The notes under the pieces were generated by a model. That model saw only the letters and a list, made by a program, of their open reading frames with translations, was not told where the DNA came from and ran no database searches. From positions 57,451-121,450 of the forward strand of contig NZ_UTHA01000091.1 of the NCBI RefSeq assembly GCF_900582195.1: a stretch of DNA of 64,000 bases, written 5' to 3'. The stretch comes from Pseudomonas viridiflava. Lineage in GTDB: Bacteria; Pseudomonadota; Gammaproteobacteria; Pseudomonadales; Pseudomonadaceae. Below are positions 24,611 through 33,252 of the stretch, in pieces; position 1 is the first letter of the stretch, and the number at the start of each line of letters is the position of its first letter. The position numbers and the translations under genes were made by a program.

Positions 24611-25510
24611 ATGAAATCCGGATGCAAACTTCTTTGTACTGCGCTCATTGCGCTCGGGCTGGCCGGTTGTATCGCCGCACCGATAGACATGACCGCGCAA
24701 ACCGAAACGCGGCTGAAGACTCAAGCACCCGTGCGGTTTCTGTTGACGTTCGACGATGGCCCCAGCGCTTCGAGTTTGTGGAATCCGTCGGCCACGGTGC
24801 TCGACAGTCTCAAGGCCAACCCGGTGCAGCCGGGTATCAAAGCGGTGTTCTTTGTGCAGACGCGCGCGCCGCGAGCGGGCAACAGTGACATCGGTCGCGC
24901 CATCATGCGGCGTGAGCATGACGAGGGGCACATCCTGGCGTTTCACACAGCGACCCATTGGCACACCAATCATCGCTTGCTCGACCCGCCAGAACTCGAA
25001 GAGTCACTGACCAACGGCACGTCTGATATTGCCGCCATTACCGGGGCACCACCGACATTGCTGCGCCCGCCATTCTGGAATTACGACAAGCGCACTTTCG
25101 CTGCCTATCAGCAGCATGGCTTGCACGTTTTGCTCACCGATTTAAGTGCCAATGACGGCAAGATCTGGGGCTTCAATGCCAGCCCGCGACGTCGGGCCAA
25201 CATGCTGCGTCAGTTATCGGAAGTCCGTGAACGTATTGCCCTCGGCGAATTGCCGACCGTGGACGGAGTCATTCCGGTGGTGGTGACATTTCACGATCTC
25301 AACCGCTATACCGCGCGGCACACTCGCGAATACCTGCAGATTCTGCTCGAGAGCGCCGCCACCACGGGCGTGAAGCTGGCGGAGAAGCCTTTCTACGATG
25401 ATCGCGCCGAACTGGAGAAGGCTGCACTGGCTCGAACCGTGGAGAAAAGCTCGGAGCCGGTGAATTTGCCGGGGATGTGGAACTGGATCTGGGATCATGA
25501 CGCGCATTGA
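24611..25510 (+). CDS. Polysaccharide deacetylase (NodB) family lipoprotein
   Basis: A 299-residue probable outer- or inner-membrane lipoprotein: the signal ends with LGLAGC (Cys about residue 20), a lipobox. The NodB metal-dependent deacetylase domain follows: LLTFDDGPSAS (about residues 40-50, catalytic Asp pair), HTATHWHTNH (about 118-127, metal-binding His), LLRPPFWNYDK (about 152-162) and VVTFHDLN near 235. Such enzymes remove acetyl groups from N-acetylglucosamine polymers or peptidoglycan. The Pro-Pro-Phe-Trp rather than Pro-Pro-Tyr-Gly sequence and Thr for the usual Ser in the HS/TxxH motif are noted. It stands alone. Confidence 0.87.
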   Translation: MKSGCKLLCTALIALGLAGCIAAPIDMTAQTETRLKTQAPVRFLLTFDDGPSASSLWNPSATVLDSLKANPVQPGIKAVFFVQTRAPRAGNSDIGRAIMRREHDEGHILAFHTATHWHTNHRLLDPPELEESLTNGTSDIAAITGAPPTLLRPPFWNYDKRTFAAYQQHGLHVLLTDLSANDGKIWGFNASPRRRANMLRQLSEVRERIALGELPTVDGVIPVVVTFHDLNRYTARHTREYLQILLESAATTGVKLAEKPFYDDRAELEKAALARTVEKSSEPVNLPGMWNWIWDHDAH

Positions 25511-25621
25511 GGGCGGGGTGGAAAGTTGTGAGCGGGTTGGCATTTTTGTATCGAGCGAGACACACATTGTTTATCTATGCTCAACGAGTCGACCGACCCA
25601 TCGCCTGCGAGGCGTTCATCC

Positions 25622-25864
25622 ATGCTTGCCATTGACGATATCTGCCGGATTGTCGAATCCGGCTTTCCTGCGTTCAGGTGCGAGTGCATTCCGAGTTCGC
25701 AGGGGCTGCTGCAAATCAAGGTTTATGAGCCGGACAGCGGGCGCGTCGAATTGCTGTTGAATGGCGTTTCCCCGGAACATCTCGTCACTATCCGTGACAT
25801 TTCCAACTTCATCGGTGAATTACGCACCGAAATGAGCGCCGGCCGCCGAGCGTTCGCTGGCTAG
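25622..25864 (+). CDS. DUF1652 family protein
   Basis: An 80-residue soluble protein of the Pseudomonas-typical DUF1652 family: MLAIDDICRIVESGFPAFRCEC start, QIKVYEPDSGRVELLLNGV in the middle and RDISNFIGELR near the end. ATG 25622 has GAGGCG about 10 bases upstream; an upstream ATG at 25577 is less likely. It converges with a NUDIX gene four bases away. Function unknown. Confidence 0.82.
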   Translation: MLAIDDICRIVESGFPAFRCECIPSSQGLLQIKVYEPDSGRVELLLNGVSPEHLVTIRDISNFIGELRTEMSAGRRAFAG

Positions 25865-25868
25865 CACT

Positions 25869-26231
25869 TCATAAACGCCGTTGAAACGCTTGAACGATGC
25901 GCAACGTCGCTTCACTGGTGTGCAGATTGCGCACCGCGTCCAGTGGATGCCAGATGCAATCGATGATCTCGTTCTGTGGACGCACTTGATCGAAGTCGAC
26001 CACGGACGCCTCGTAGACATGGTGCCGCGTGCTGCCACTCTGCAGTTCCATCAGGTACAACACACCGTCGGCGTCCAGGCCGGTTTCTTCTTGCAGTTCG
26101 CGTACGGCCGCCGCCGCTCGGGTTTCCCCGGGCTCGACCTTGCCACCGGGCAATGTCCAGCGGCAGTGGGGTTTGCGTACCAGGAGAATGTGGCGGTCCT
26201 GTTCGCATATAACGGTTGCACGTACTTTCAT
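25869..26231 (-). CDS. NUDIX hydrolase
   Basis: A 120-residue pyrophosphohydrolase. The full Nudix box is present, [20 protein letters not shown] then ETGL (about residues 29-52), matching GX5EX7REUXEEXGU. The size and the HHVYEASV segment resemble small MutT-like or ADP-ribose/nucleotide hydrolases. It ends four bases before DUF1652 and has about 210 bases upstream for its promoter. Substrate cannot be told from the sequence. Confidence 0.9.
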   Translation of the reverse strand: MKVRATVICEQDRHILLVRKPHCRWTLPGGKVEPGETRAAAAVRELQEETGLDADGVLYLMELQSGSTRHHVYEASVVDFDQVRPQNEIIDCIWHPLDAVRNLHTSEATLRIVQAFQRRL

Positions 26232-26454
26232 CTGTTACCTGTTTACTGCGTGTCACAAAAAAGAAGTAAAACTGCAATATTTGAGCCGAACCCCGCGGCA
26301 AAGGTTTCATTGGAGTTTGGAGCGTTGGCTACGGGGAAAGTGCCAGATCCTTGACCGGCGCGGCTGGCGACATCCGGTCGGCATTTCGGGTAACTCAAGG
26401 TGTAAGGTAAAAGCGTAAAGCTGGATCTGACCGTTAGCAAAAATGGAGGTGTCC

Positions 26455-26652
26455 ATGAGCATGCCGATGTTGAACAAGATGCACATGAACGGCTATGACG
26501 TGCTTAGCGTGAACAATGGCCCATGGCGGGTTTGCACTCAGGGCGATCGGCTGGCGTCGTTTGGTAGCCGGGAAGAGGCGCTGGCCTATGCCGCAGCGCT
26601 GCCTGGCTACAAAAAACGCACGACGCGCGCGCAAAGTCACAAAAACCACTGA
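26455..26652 (+). CDS. Small conserved protein of 65 residues, unknown function
   Basis: MSMPMLNKMHMNGYDVLSV start followed by NNGPWRVCTQGDRLASFGSREEALAYAAALPGY and a basic tail (KKRTTRAQSHKNH). The middle resembles DUF2188-like small domains (an xWxV core followed by a REEALAYA helix), only tentatively. ATG 26455 has a perfect ribosome site GGAGGT four bases upstream, which itself contains the alternative ATG 26443. A terminator follows 20 bases after the stop. Not otherwise recognised. Confidence 0.68.
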   Translation: MSMPMLNKMHMNGYDVLSVNNGPWRVCTQGDRLASFGSREEALAYAAALPGYKKRTTRAQSHKNH

Positions 26653-26672
26653 CAGGCTGGCTGTAATGAAAG

Positions 26673-26703
26673 AGCCCCGGCAATTGTCGGGGCTTGTTTT
26701 TTT
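26673..26703 (+). terminator. Rho-independent terminator
   Basis: AGCCCCG and CGGGGCT pair around GCAATTGT and are followed by TGTTTTTTT. It ends the small 65-residue gene; its complement also lies just after the convergent gene ending at 26717. Confidence 0.85.
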
Positions 26704-26716
26704 GCGGAGGGTGGTC

Positions 26717-26956
26717 TTAGTGGACCTTGGTCCGGCTGATGGCGCGGGCTTTCACTTCCTTGGCATACAGTTGCAGCCGTTCTTCATCGCTTTGCAGCAC
26801 CTCGCAGGATCTCAGCACGGTTTGTGCGTCCGCCTCGTTGCCGGATTTGCGCAGTTGTTCCGCGATGCGTTTCAGGTCGACCGCTGACCATCTCAAGTCC
26901 GATGCAACGCTTTGCAGATCGCGTTGAAGTTCGTGTTCGTATTCATTGAGCCGCAT
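26717..26956 (-). CDS. Small helical protein of 79 residues, unknown function
   Basis: MRLNEYEHELQRDLQSVASD followed by further charged, heptad-like helices (LKRIAEQLRKSGNEADAQTVL, LQSDEERLQLYAKEVKAR) predicts an all-helical, possibly coiled-coil soluble protein. TCTGGAGGTGATC gives an excellent ribosome site for ATG 26956; the longer frame to 26998 is not needed. No domain recognised. Confidence 0.65.
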   Translation of the reverse strand: MRLNEYEHELQRDLQSVASDLRWSAVDLKRIAEQLRKSGNEADAQTVLRSCEVLQSDEERLQLYAKEVKARAISRTKVH

Positions 26957-27141
26957 GATCACCTCCAGAACATTCTCGGTAGAAAAGAGTAGTCGCATTT
27001 TTCGTCGATGGGCAAAGCCTGTTCGACAGCAGGCTGAACGGTTGTGAAAAGTTGTGCAGATTGCGCCAAGGGCGTGGTGCCACGATGGATGTAGTGCCGC
27101 TTACACGCTACATTCACTTTTTTTCAGATCAGGAATACACC

Positions 27142-27477
27142 ATGCGGATATGGATCGGGAGTCTGGCGTTGACCCTGTTGGCGGGTTGCTCGTTGCCGGC
27201 ATCGCTGGTGCCGGGTGAGCCGAATATCAGCAAGACCAGTGAAAAGACGCCCAAGGACTATGCCGCGTGTGTATTACCGTTGTGGCAGCGGGATGTCGCG
27301 AAAACCTCGCAGACGTCGATTTCCAACGGCTACCGCATCACCGCGCCGAGCATCATCACGGCGGACGAGATTCTCGACATCGTCAAGTACAAGGATGGCA
27401 GCCGGGTGTCGTTGTATCAGGGGCCACCGTGGGCCAAGTCCGGGGCGTTGCGCCAATCGGTGCGTGACTGCCTGTAA
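27142..27477 (+). CDS. Small lipoprotein of unknown function
   Basis: A 111-residue protein with a clear lipobox: MRIWIGSLALTLLAGC, lipidated Cys at residue 16. The mature part (DYAACVLPLWQRD, then GYRITAPSIITADEILDIVKYKDG) contains two further Cys (about residues 44 and 110) that could form a disulfide. AGGA lies 8 bases before ATG 27142, and a strong terminator follows the stop. Conserved-looking, with no assignable function. Confidence 0.75.
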   Translation: MRIWIGSLALTLLAGCSLPASLVPGEPNISKTSEKTPKDYAACVLPLWQRDVAKTSQTSISNGYRITAPSIITADEILDIVKYKDGSRVSLYQGPPWAKSGALRQSVRDCL

Positions 27478-27493
27478 CGACGCCTGCAGAAAC

Positions 27494-27534
27494 AAAAAAA
27501 GCAGAAGCCGTATCGTCGGTTTCTGCTTTTTTTT
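27494..27534 (+). terminator. Rho-independent terminator
   Basis: AAAAGCAGAAgCCG and CGGtTTCTGCTTTT pair around TATCGT, followed by more T. It lies about 17 bases after the lipoprotein stop codon. Confidence 0.88.
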
Positions 27535-27677
27535 GCCTGCCTGGAGACTGATAAGGTGGGATCTGATTCGCGAAATGAGCGGTGACAGTTGCGCACGAAG
27601 GGTTTCCTCCGTGTGCACTAGGCTTTTGCTGGGCGGTCGATAGTCAGATCGGCCGGTCTTTCAAGGAGCCTCGGATC

Positions 27678-28283
27678 ATGGATGATCTGGTCAAAGAAGT
27701 TATTCCGTTGTTGCAGTACCTGATTCCCGGCTTTTTGTCGGCGTGGATTTTTTACTCGCTGACGGCTTTCAGGCGGCCCGATACGTTCGGGCAGATTGTG
27801 CAGGCGTTGATTTTTACGTTTGTGATTCAGGGAGCGGTATTGGGGATTGGGGCAATGTGTTTGTGGGTAGGCTCGAAAGGCTTTTCTGTCGGACGTTGGG
27901 ATGCCAAGGCCGAAACAATATGGGCATTCGTTGTGTCGGTGACGCTCGGATTGCTTTCCTGCTATCTGGCTACGAATGACAAGTTGCACGCTTGGTTACG
28001 CAGTCGAAATGTCACGAAACAAACTTCCTACCCCAGCGAATGGTTCAGCATTTTTGCCCAACACCATCGTCTCGTCACACTGCATTTGAACGACGAAAGG
28101 CGCGTTTTTGGCTGGCCCGTGGAGTGGCCGCCGGAATCCAGCAGTGGCCAGTTCGTGATGCAGAATCCCTGTTGGCTGGATGCCGACGGGGCAGAAGTGC
28201 CTTTTGGCGCTGAGTTTTTGCTGATAGATTCCGGGAAGGTCAAGTGGGTCGAATTCGGCCCGAAATCGGAGGTTTCGTTATGA
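27678..28283 (+). CDS. DUF6338-like membrane protein
   Basis: A 201-residue protein with three hydrophobic segments (about residues 10-28, 38-62 and 77-95) and a soluble C-terminal half rich in aromatic residues (RRVFGWPVEWPPESSSGQFVMQNPCWLD, shown in two parts across residues 138-166). The layout and the C-terminal GWP...G.F.....W pattern match a family of membrane proteins annotated as DUF6338; I hold this tentatively. AAGGAG lies 9 bases before ATG 27678. Its stop overlaps the start of a 40-codon gene by four bases. Confidence 0.68.
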   Translation: MDDLVKEVIPLLQYLIPGFLSAWIFYSLTAFRRPDTFGQIVQALIFTFVIQGAVLGIGAMCLWVGSKGFSVGRWDAKAETIWAFVVSVTLGLLSCYLATNDKLHAWLRSRNVTKQTSYPSEWFSIFAQHHRLVTLHLNDERRVFGWPVEWPPESSSGQFVMQNPCWLDADGAEVPFGAEFLLIDSGKVKWVEFGPKSEVSL

Positions 28284-28402
28284 CAGCCAGAGCACCGCAA
28301 CCAATGCCGGAATGGGTGGCGCGCCGCTACACGAAAGATGGCAAGCCAGTGGCGAACGCGCAGCCCAAGGCCCCCAGCGCTCCGCCACCACTGAAGGGCT
28401 AG
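28280..28402 (+). CDS. Very small Pro/Ala-rich basic protein, coupled to the upstream membrane protein gene
   Basis: A 40-codon ORF: MTARAPQPMPEWVARRYTKD, then GKPVANAQPKAPSAPPPLKG and TAG. The ATG overlaps the upstream stop as ATGA, and CGGAGGT sits 7-8 bases ahead, so it is well placed for coupled translation. The tail is Pro/Ala/Lys-rich and probably disordered. I do not recognise it. It could assist or modulate the membrane protein, which is inference from coupling alone. Confidence 0.55.
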   Translation: MTARAPQPMPEWVARRYTKDGKPVANAQPKAPSAPPPLKG

Positions 28403-28415
28403 TATTTTTTTAGCC
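28396..28415. terminator. Possible bidirectional hairpin at converging gene ends
   Basis: GGGCTA and TAGCCC flank a loop GTATTTTTT and include the stop codons of both converging genes. The stem is only six base pairs, with the T-run in the loop rather than after it, so this is a weak candidate. Confidence 0.3.
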
Positions 28416-29309
28416 CCAACCCTCAGCCACCGCCCGGCGAATCGCTTCCAGCAACATCGCGAACGCCGGGTTGTCGTTGTTCTCCCGCCAGATCAGGTGC
28501 AACTCACTCTGCACCCCTTCGCCCAGATCGATCTCGCGAAACACCACATTCCTGAACACCACACTGGTAGCGCAACGCGGCACAAGCGCCAGGCCCATGC
28601 CCGCATTGACCAGTGCCAGAATGGTCAACGACGACCCGAGCCACTGCACGTAATCCGGCGCAACCCGGGCCGAACGCAGCATGCCGGTGAGCAATTCGTT
28701 GAATGGCGGATAAGCAGCGTGGGAGTACATCAGGAAGGGTTGTTTATCCAGGTCATTGACCGCCACTTCAGCCGCTGTCGCCAATGGATGTCCACTCGGT
28801 ACCGCCAGCACAAACGGCTCGCGCACCAGGCATTCGGTGGCGTACCCCGGTTCCAGTAACGGCGCACGGGCGATGCCCAGATCAATGCGGCGTGCGCGCA
28901 GGGCTTCGTGTTGCTGATAGGTGTTCATCTCCGACAGATCGATTTTTACCTGCGGCTGTTTCAGTCGCGCCTCGGCGATGACCTTGGGCAGAAACTCATA
29001 AACCGCGCTGCCGACAAAACTGATGTTCACCGAACCGATATCGCCCTCGGCAAACCGCCTGGCGGTGACTGCCGCTTGCTGCGCGCGCTCGAGCAGGTTC
29101 TGAGCTTCGACGAAAAACGCCCGACCGGCAGCCGTCAGCGCGACGCTACGGGTGCTGCGGGTGAACAGCTCGACGCCGAGGTGATGTTCGAGCAACTGGA
29201 TCTGACGGCTAAGCGGCGGCTGCGTCATGTTCAGTCGCTCGGCGGCGCGGCGAAAGTTGAGTTCGGTGGCGACCGTGGTGAAGCAGCGCAGTTGAGTCAG
29301 TTCGAACAT
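28410..29309 (-). CDS. LysR-family regulator of the glucarate-type locus
   Basis: A 299-residue LysR-type regulator: N-terminal winged HTH (MFELTQLRCFTTVATELNFR, then RAAERLNMTQPPLSRQIQLLE, residues about 1-60) and a C-terminal ligand-binding domain starting near residue 90. The start at 29309 is the standard LysR position; the frame runs 25 codons further upstream. Divergent from an MFS transporter and a glucarate-dehydratase-like gene, it is most likely their substrate-responsive activator. An inverted repeat with the LysR spacing overlaps its own start codon. Confidence 0.92.
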   Translation of the reverse strand: MFELTQLRCFTTVATELNFRRAAERLNMTQPPLSRQIQLLEHHLGVELFTRSTRSVALTAAGRAFFVEAQNLLERAQQAAVTARRFAEGDIGSVNISFVGSAVYEFLPKVIAEARLKQPQVKIDLSEMNTYQQHEALRARRIDLGIARAPLLEPGYATECLVREPFVLAVPSGHPLATAAEVAVNDLDKQPFLMYSHAAYPPFNELLTGMLRSARVAPDYVQWLGSSLTILALVNAGMGLALVPRCATSVVFRNVVFREIDLGEGVQSELHLIWRENNDNPAFAMLLEAIRRAVAEGWG

Positions 29310-29330
29310 TGATCTAATCCGGGTATCAAT
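29308..29330. promoter_or_regulatory. LysR-type binding site (ATTGAT-N11-ATCAAT)
   Basis: Perfect six-base inverted arms separated by 11 bases, which is the T-N11-A box of LysR regulators. The left arm covers the ATG of the regulator, as in autorepression; the MFS start is about 100 bases away, so a second site for activation would be expected. A further GATCAAT at about 29354-29360 may be that half-site. Confidence 0.55.
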
Positions 29331-29426
29331 CGAATGCCAAGTTAGATTAGACGGGATCAATGACCCCGTCCATGATCGGCTCAACGCTTCACGCCATCCC
29401 TAAAAAAACAAAATCGGGAGTCGCCA

Positions 29427-30794
29427 TTGAAAACCCTCCAGAGTCCGCTGGACGTCACGGTGCTCGCCCGTGCCGCCGCCAAGGTCAAGCGCCACGTGCT
29501 GCCGCTGTTCGTGGTGATGTTCATCGTCAATTACATCGATCGGGTCAACATCGGTTTTGTGCGCAGTCACCTGGAGACCGATCTGGGCATTGGTGCTGCG
29601 GCTTATGGCCTCGGCGCCGGATTGTTCTTTATTGGTTATGCGCTTTTCGAAGTGCCGTCCAATATGCTCCTGCAGCGTTACGGCGCGCGGGTCTGGCTGA
29701 CGCGGATCATGTTCACTTGGGGCGCAGCGGCCATGGCCATGGCCTTCGTCCGAGGTGAAACCAGTTTCTATGTGCTGCGCTTTATTCTCGGTGCGGCGGA
29801 GGCGGGGTTCTTTCCGGGGATCATTTATTACTTCACCCAATGGCTGCCGGCCTCCGAGCGCGGCAAGACCATGGCGGTGTTTCTCAGCGGTTCGGCGATT
29901 GCCTCGGTGATCTCCGGCCCGGTGTCCGGTGCGTTGCTGCATATCAGTGGTTTGGGGTTGCACGGCTGGCAGTGGATGTTCTTGATCGAGGGCGCAGCGT
30001 CAGTGGTGCTTTGCGCGTTTGTCTGGTTCTGGCTGCAATCGCATCCGCGTCAGGCCAAGTGGTTGAGCGAGGAGGAGCGTGAGGCGTTGGTGGCGGCAAT
30101 TGCTGAAGAACAGCGTGCTCGCGAAGCGGTGCAGGTGGCCAAACCGTCGATGTTCAAGCTGTTGGCGGATCGGCAGATTGCGCTGTTCTGCTTCATCTAC
30201 TTCTCCATTGCCCTGACCATTTACGGCGCGACGTTCTGGTTGCCGAGCATGATCAAGAAGATGGGCAACCTCGGCGACTTCCAGGTTGGCCTGCTCAATT
30301 CGATTCCGTGGATCATTTCGATTGTCGCCATGTACGGCTTTGCGGCGATGGCCGGCAAATGGAAATTCCAGCAGGCGTGGGTGGCGCTGACGCTAGTGAT
30401 CGCGGCAATCGGCATGTTCATGTCGACCACTGGCGGGCCGATCTTCGCCTTTGTCGCCATCTGTTTCGCGGCCATCGGTTTCAAGGCTGCATCGGCGTTG
30501 TTCTGGCCGATCCCGCAAAGCTATCTGGATGCGCGTATTGCCGCTGCGGTGATCGCGTTGATCAACTCCATCGGCAACCTCGGCGGTTTTGTTGCGCCGA
30601 CCGCGTTCGGCTTCCTTGAACAAACCACCGGCTCCATCGAGGGCGGTCTGTATGGCCTGGCCGCAACGTCGCTGATCGCCGCCGTGGTGATTTTCTTCGC
30701 CCGCACGGCGCCTGGCGCAAAAGGCAAAAACCTCGCAAAGCCGCAGGAGGTCACCACCGTTGTCGCGACGACCAACCCGGCGGCGAGCCATTGA
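29427..30794 (+). CDS. MFS transporter, anion:cation symporter type (sugar-acid uptake)
   Basis: A 455-residue major facilitator with 12 hydrophobic helices. The signature of the ACS subfamily is visible: FIVNYIDRVNIGFVRSHL (about residues 33-50), then GYALFEVPSNMLLQRYGARVWL (about 71-92). Members import glucarate, galactarate, hexuronates or phthalate. The start is a TTG (TTGAAAACC) without a strong ribosome site, so translation may be low or the start slightly different. It lies directly before a glucarate-dehydratase-like gene with a 30-base gap and divergent from a LysR gene, which supports aldaric acid uptake. Confidence 0.9.
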   Translation: MKTLQSPLDVTVLARAAAKVKRHVLPLFVVMFIVNYIDRVNIGFVRSHLETDLGIGAAAYGLGAGLFFIGYALFEVPSNMLLQRYGARVWLTRIMFTWGAAAMAMAFVRGETSFYVLRFILGAAEAGFFPGIIYYFTQWLPASERGKTMAVFLSGSAIASVISGPVSGALLHISGLGLHGWQWMFLIEGAASVVLCAFVWFWLQSHPRQAKWLSEEEREALVAAIAEEQRAREAVQVAKPSMFKLLADRQIALFCFIYFSIALTIYGATFWLPSMIKKMGNLGDFQVGLLNSIPWIISIVAMYGFAAMAGKWKFQQAWVALTLVIAAIGMFMSTTGGPIFAFVAICFAAIGFKAASALFWPIPQSYLDARIAAAVIALINSIGNLGGFVAPTAFGFLEQTTGSIEGGLYGLAATSLIAAVVIFFARTAPGAKGKNLAKPQEVTTVVATTNPAASH

Positions 30795-30824
30795 ATTGAT
30801 TGTTGATCTGTCAGGAGCGTTATC

Positions 30825-32099
30825 TTGAAAATCACCCGTGTCACCGTGACCCCGATTGCCTTCCGTGATCCGCCGCTGCTCAACGCCAGCGGCATTCATG
30901 AACCCTTCGCCTTGCGTTCGATCATCGAGATCGAAAGCGACAACGGCTACATCGGCCTCGGCGAAAGCTACGGCGATGCCCCGGCGCTGGCGATCCAGCA
31001 GCAGTTGCAGGCGCAACTGATCGGCCTCGACCCGTTCAACCTCAATCAGTTGCGCGCCATCGTGCAGGCCACCGTTGCTGCGAACAAACCGGCGAGCCTT
31101 GCCGGTGCCGAACTGGCACCCGGTTCCCACGCCAGTAAAGCAGTGAGCAATGCCTATTCGGCGTTCGAAGTGGCGTTCCTCGATCTGCAGGCGCATTACC
31201 TGAATGTGCCGCTGGTGGATCTGCTCGGCGGCGCGATTCGCGATGAAGTGCCGTTCAGCGCGTACCTGTTTTTCAAGTACGCGCAGCATGTCGATTCGCC
31301 CTACAAGCCTGACAACTGGGGCGAGGCGCTCAGCGAGCAGCAGATCGTCGCGCAAGCCGCACGGATGATCGAGGCGTACGGTTTCAAGAGCATCAAGCTC
31401 AAGGCCGGTACGTTGCCGCCGGAGCATGAAGTGGCGTGCATCAAGGCGCTGAAAAAGGCCTTCCCCGGTTATCCGCTGCGCATCGATCCGAATGGCAACT
31501 GGTCGCTGGAAACCTCGATTCGCATGGCCGAGTTGCTTGGCGATGATCTGCAGTATTACGAAGACCCGACCCCGGGCCTCGACGGCATGGCTGAGTTGCA
31601 CAAGCGCACCGGTCTGCCGCTGGCGACCAACATGGTGGTTACCGATTTTGACGAATTCCGTCGTAGCGTCGCGCAGAACAGCGTGCAGATCGTGCTTGCC
31701 GACCACCATTACTGGGGCGGCCTGCGCGACACGCAGGCGCTGGCGAAAATGTGCGATGTGTTCGGCGTTGGTGTGTCGATGCATTCCAACTCGCACCTGG
31801 GCATCAGCCTGATGGCGATGGCACATGTCGCGGCGGCGGTGCCGAATCTGGATTACGCCTGCGACACCCATTACCCGTGGCAGGAACCGGACGAAGAAGT
31901 GATCAAGGGCGGCAAACTGCCGATTGTTGATGGCTGCGTGAAGATCACTCGCGCACCGGGGCTTGGGCTGGAGCTGGATCATGATCAACTGGGCAAGCTG
32001 CATGATCAGTATCTGACGTGCGGGATTCGTCAGCGCGATGATGTGCGGCAGATGCAGCGCTACAAGCCGGACTGGAAGGCAGTCAAACCACGGTTTTGA
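30825..32099 (+). CDS. gudD: Glucarate dehydratase family enzyme (enolase superfamily)
   Basis: A 424-residue enolase-superfamily dehydratase. It carries the glucarate dehydratase pattern: KxK bases Lys191 and Lys193 (SIKLKAG), metal ligands Asp221 (DPNGNW), Glu246 (YYEDPTP) and Asn269 (ATNMVVTD), and the His320 base (SMHSNSHLGISL), with Asp293 as its dyad partner. The role would be dehydration of D-glucarate (or L-idarate/a close aldarate) to 5-keto-4-deoxyglucarate. Translation starts at TTG 30825, with AGGAGCG 7-12 bases ahead. The first part is shorter than E. coli GudD (446). Downstream pathway enzymes are absent here, so it feeds a pathway encoded elsewhere. Activity on a related sugar acid cannot be excluded. 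Confidence 0.87.
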   Translation: MKITRVTVTPIAFRDPPLLNASGIHEPFALRSIIEIESDNGYIGLGESYGDAPALAIQQQLQAQLIGLDPFNLNQLRAIVQATVAANKPASLAGAELAPGSHASKAVSNAYSAFEVAFLDLQAHYLNVPLVDLLGGAIRDEVPFSAYLFFKYAQHVDSPYKPDNWGEALSEQQIVAQAARMIEAYGFKSIKLKAGTLPPEHEVACIKALKKAFPGYPLRIDPNGNWSLETSIRMAELLGDDLQYYEDPTPGLDGMAELHKRTGLPLATNMVVTDFDEFRRSVAQNSVQIVLADHHYWGGLRDTQALAKMCDVFGVGVSMHSNSHLGISLMAMAHVAAAVPNLDYACDTHYPWQEPDEEVIKGGKLPIVDGCVKITRAPGLGLELDHDQLGKLHDQYLTCGIRQRDDVRQMQRYKPDWKAVKPRF

Positions 32100-32110
32100 G
32101 GTTGCCAATG

Positions 32111-32198
32111 CTGGCCTCTTCGCGAGCAAGCTCGCTCCCACATTTGATCTGTGGCGTTCACAAATCCTTTGTGGGAGCGAGCTTGCTCGCGAAGGGGG
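32111..32198. repeat. Paired inverted REP elements
   Basis: TTCGCGAGCAAGCTCGCTCCCAC at about 32119-32141 and GTGGGAGCGAGCTTGCTCGCGA at about 32171-32192, separated by about 29 bases. The arms match each other without mismatch. The pair lies between the converging glucarate locus and a LysR gene. Confidence 0.88.
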
Positions 32199-32210
32199 CG
32201 ACTCATTCTT

Positions 32211-33095
32211 TCAGAGTGTATGGATCAGCCATTCCCGAAACGCTTTCAGCGACGGCAAATTCTCATTGCGCGGTGGATACACCAGGTAATAGCTGCGGCG
32301 ACTGGTAATCGGCTCACCCAGTTGCAGCAGCTCACCATTCAATAACTCATCTTCAACCAGAATTCGCGGCACCAGCCCCACGCCAATATTGGCCCGCACC
32401 GCCTGAATCAAGTGCGAGGTCATTTCAAAGCTCGGCCCGATGCGCATGCTGCGGTGCGGCAAGCCGTGATGACTGAACCATTCCGCCCACGCCTGGGCAT
32501 TGCTGCTGACGTTAAGCAGCAGTTGCCCGGCGATGTACTGTTCGGCGTCATTGCGCTCGGCGCTGGATAGCTGCGCACTGGCAATCACCACCAATTCTTC
32601 AGTGTGCAAGGGCAGCGCGGTCAATCCCGGCCAGTCACCGCCGCCAACACAGATTGCCGCATCGATTTCGCTGGTGTCGAAGTCGATCGCTTCGATACGC
32701 GAATGCAAATGCACGGTCATGCCCGGATGCGCGGTGTAGAAATCCTTCAGCCGTGGCAGCAACCATTTCGAACCGAAGGTCGGCAGCGTCGCCAAGCGCA
32801 AACTGTGAATGCCCGAACCAAATGCCATGGCCTGCAACGTCGCGCTGCGAATCTGCCCAAGCGCTTCGGCGAGTTCGCGCTGATACATGCGCCCGACATC
32901 GGTCAGCACCACCTGCCGGCCTTCGCGAGTGAACAGGCGCATGCCAAGCATCTTCTCGAGAATCTGCACCTGACGGCTGACCGCACTCTGCGTCAGCGAC
33001 AGTTCATGGGCGGCGCGGGTGTAGCTTTCATGGCGCGCGGCGGCCTCAAAGGCCAGCAGTAACGACATGGAAGGGGTGAGCGTGCGCGGATTCAT
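32211..33095 (-). CDS. LysR-family regulator, GcvA-like subgroup
   Basis: A 294-residue regulator with the GcvA-type N terminus (MNPRTLTPSMSLLLAFEAAA, then RHESYTRAAHELSLTQSAVSR), HTH in residues about 8-66 and an effector domain from about 95. The phrase LTDVGRMYQRELAEAL and the ATLPTFGSKWLLPRL stretch are characteristic of this subgroup. It is divergent from ydiJ, about 157 bases away, and may control it. Ligand unknown. Confidence 0.92.
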   Translation of the reverse strand: MNPRTLTPSMSLLLAFEAAARHESYTRAAHELSLTQSAVSRQVQILEKMLGMRLFTREGRQVVLTDVGRMYQRELAEALGQIRSATLQAMAFGSGIHSLRLATLPTFGSKWLLPRLKDFYTAHPGMTVHLHSRIEAIDFDTSEIDAAICVGGGDWPGLTALPLHTEELVVIASAQLSSAERNDAEQYIAGQLLLNVSSNAQAWAEWFSHHGLPHRSMRIGPSFEMTSHLIQAVRANIGVGLVPRILVEDELLNGELLQLGEPITSRRSYYLVYPPRNENLPSLKAFREWLIHTL

Positions 33096-33252
33096 TCGTA
33101 AAAGTCATCAATAGCGGGTCGAATTTACGGTTGTCCCGGCGTTCGCCAGCAATGAACATGGGCACCATGAGATGGCGGAGCCTGACGCAATCATTCGTTG
33201 CGTACAACTGTTCACCGCCACACGGCCCGATTTGACCGAGAAAACCTGACCG

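Noticed and set aside
30393..32141. 582-codon minus-strand frame opposite the MFS/dehydratase genes
   Set aside because: Antisense shadow with Arg/His/Gln-rich composition; the plus-strand genes have complete catalytic motifs.
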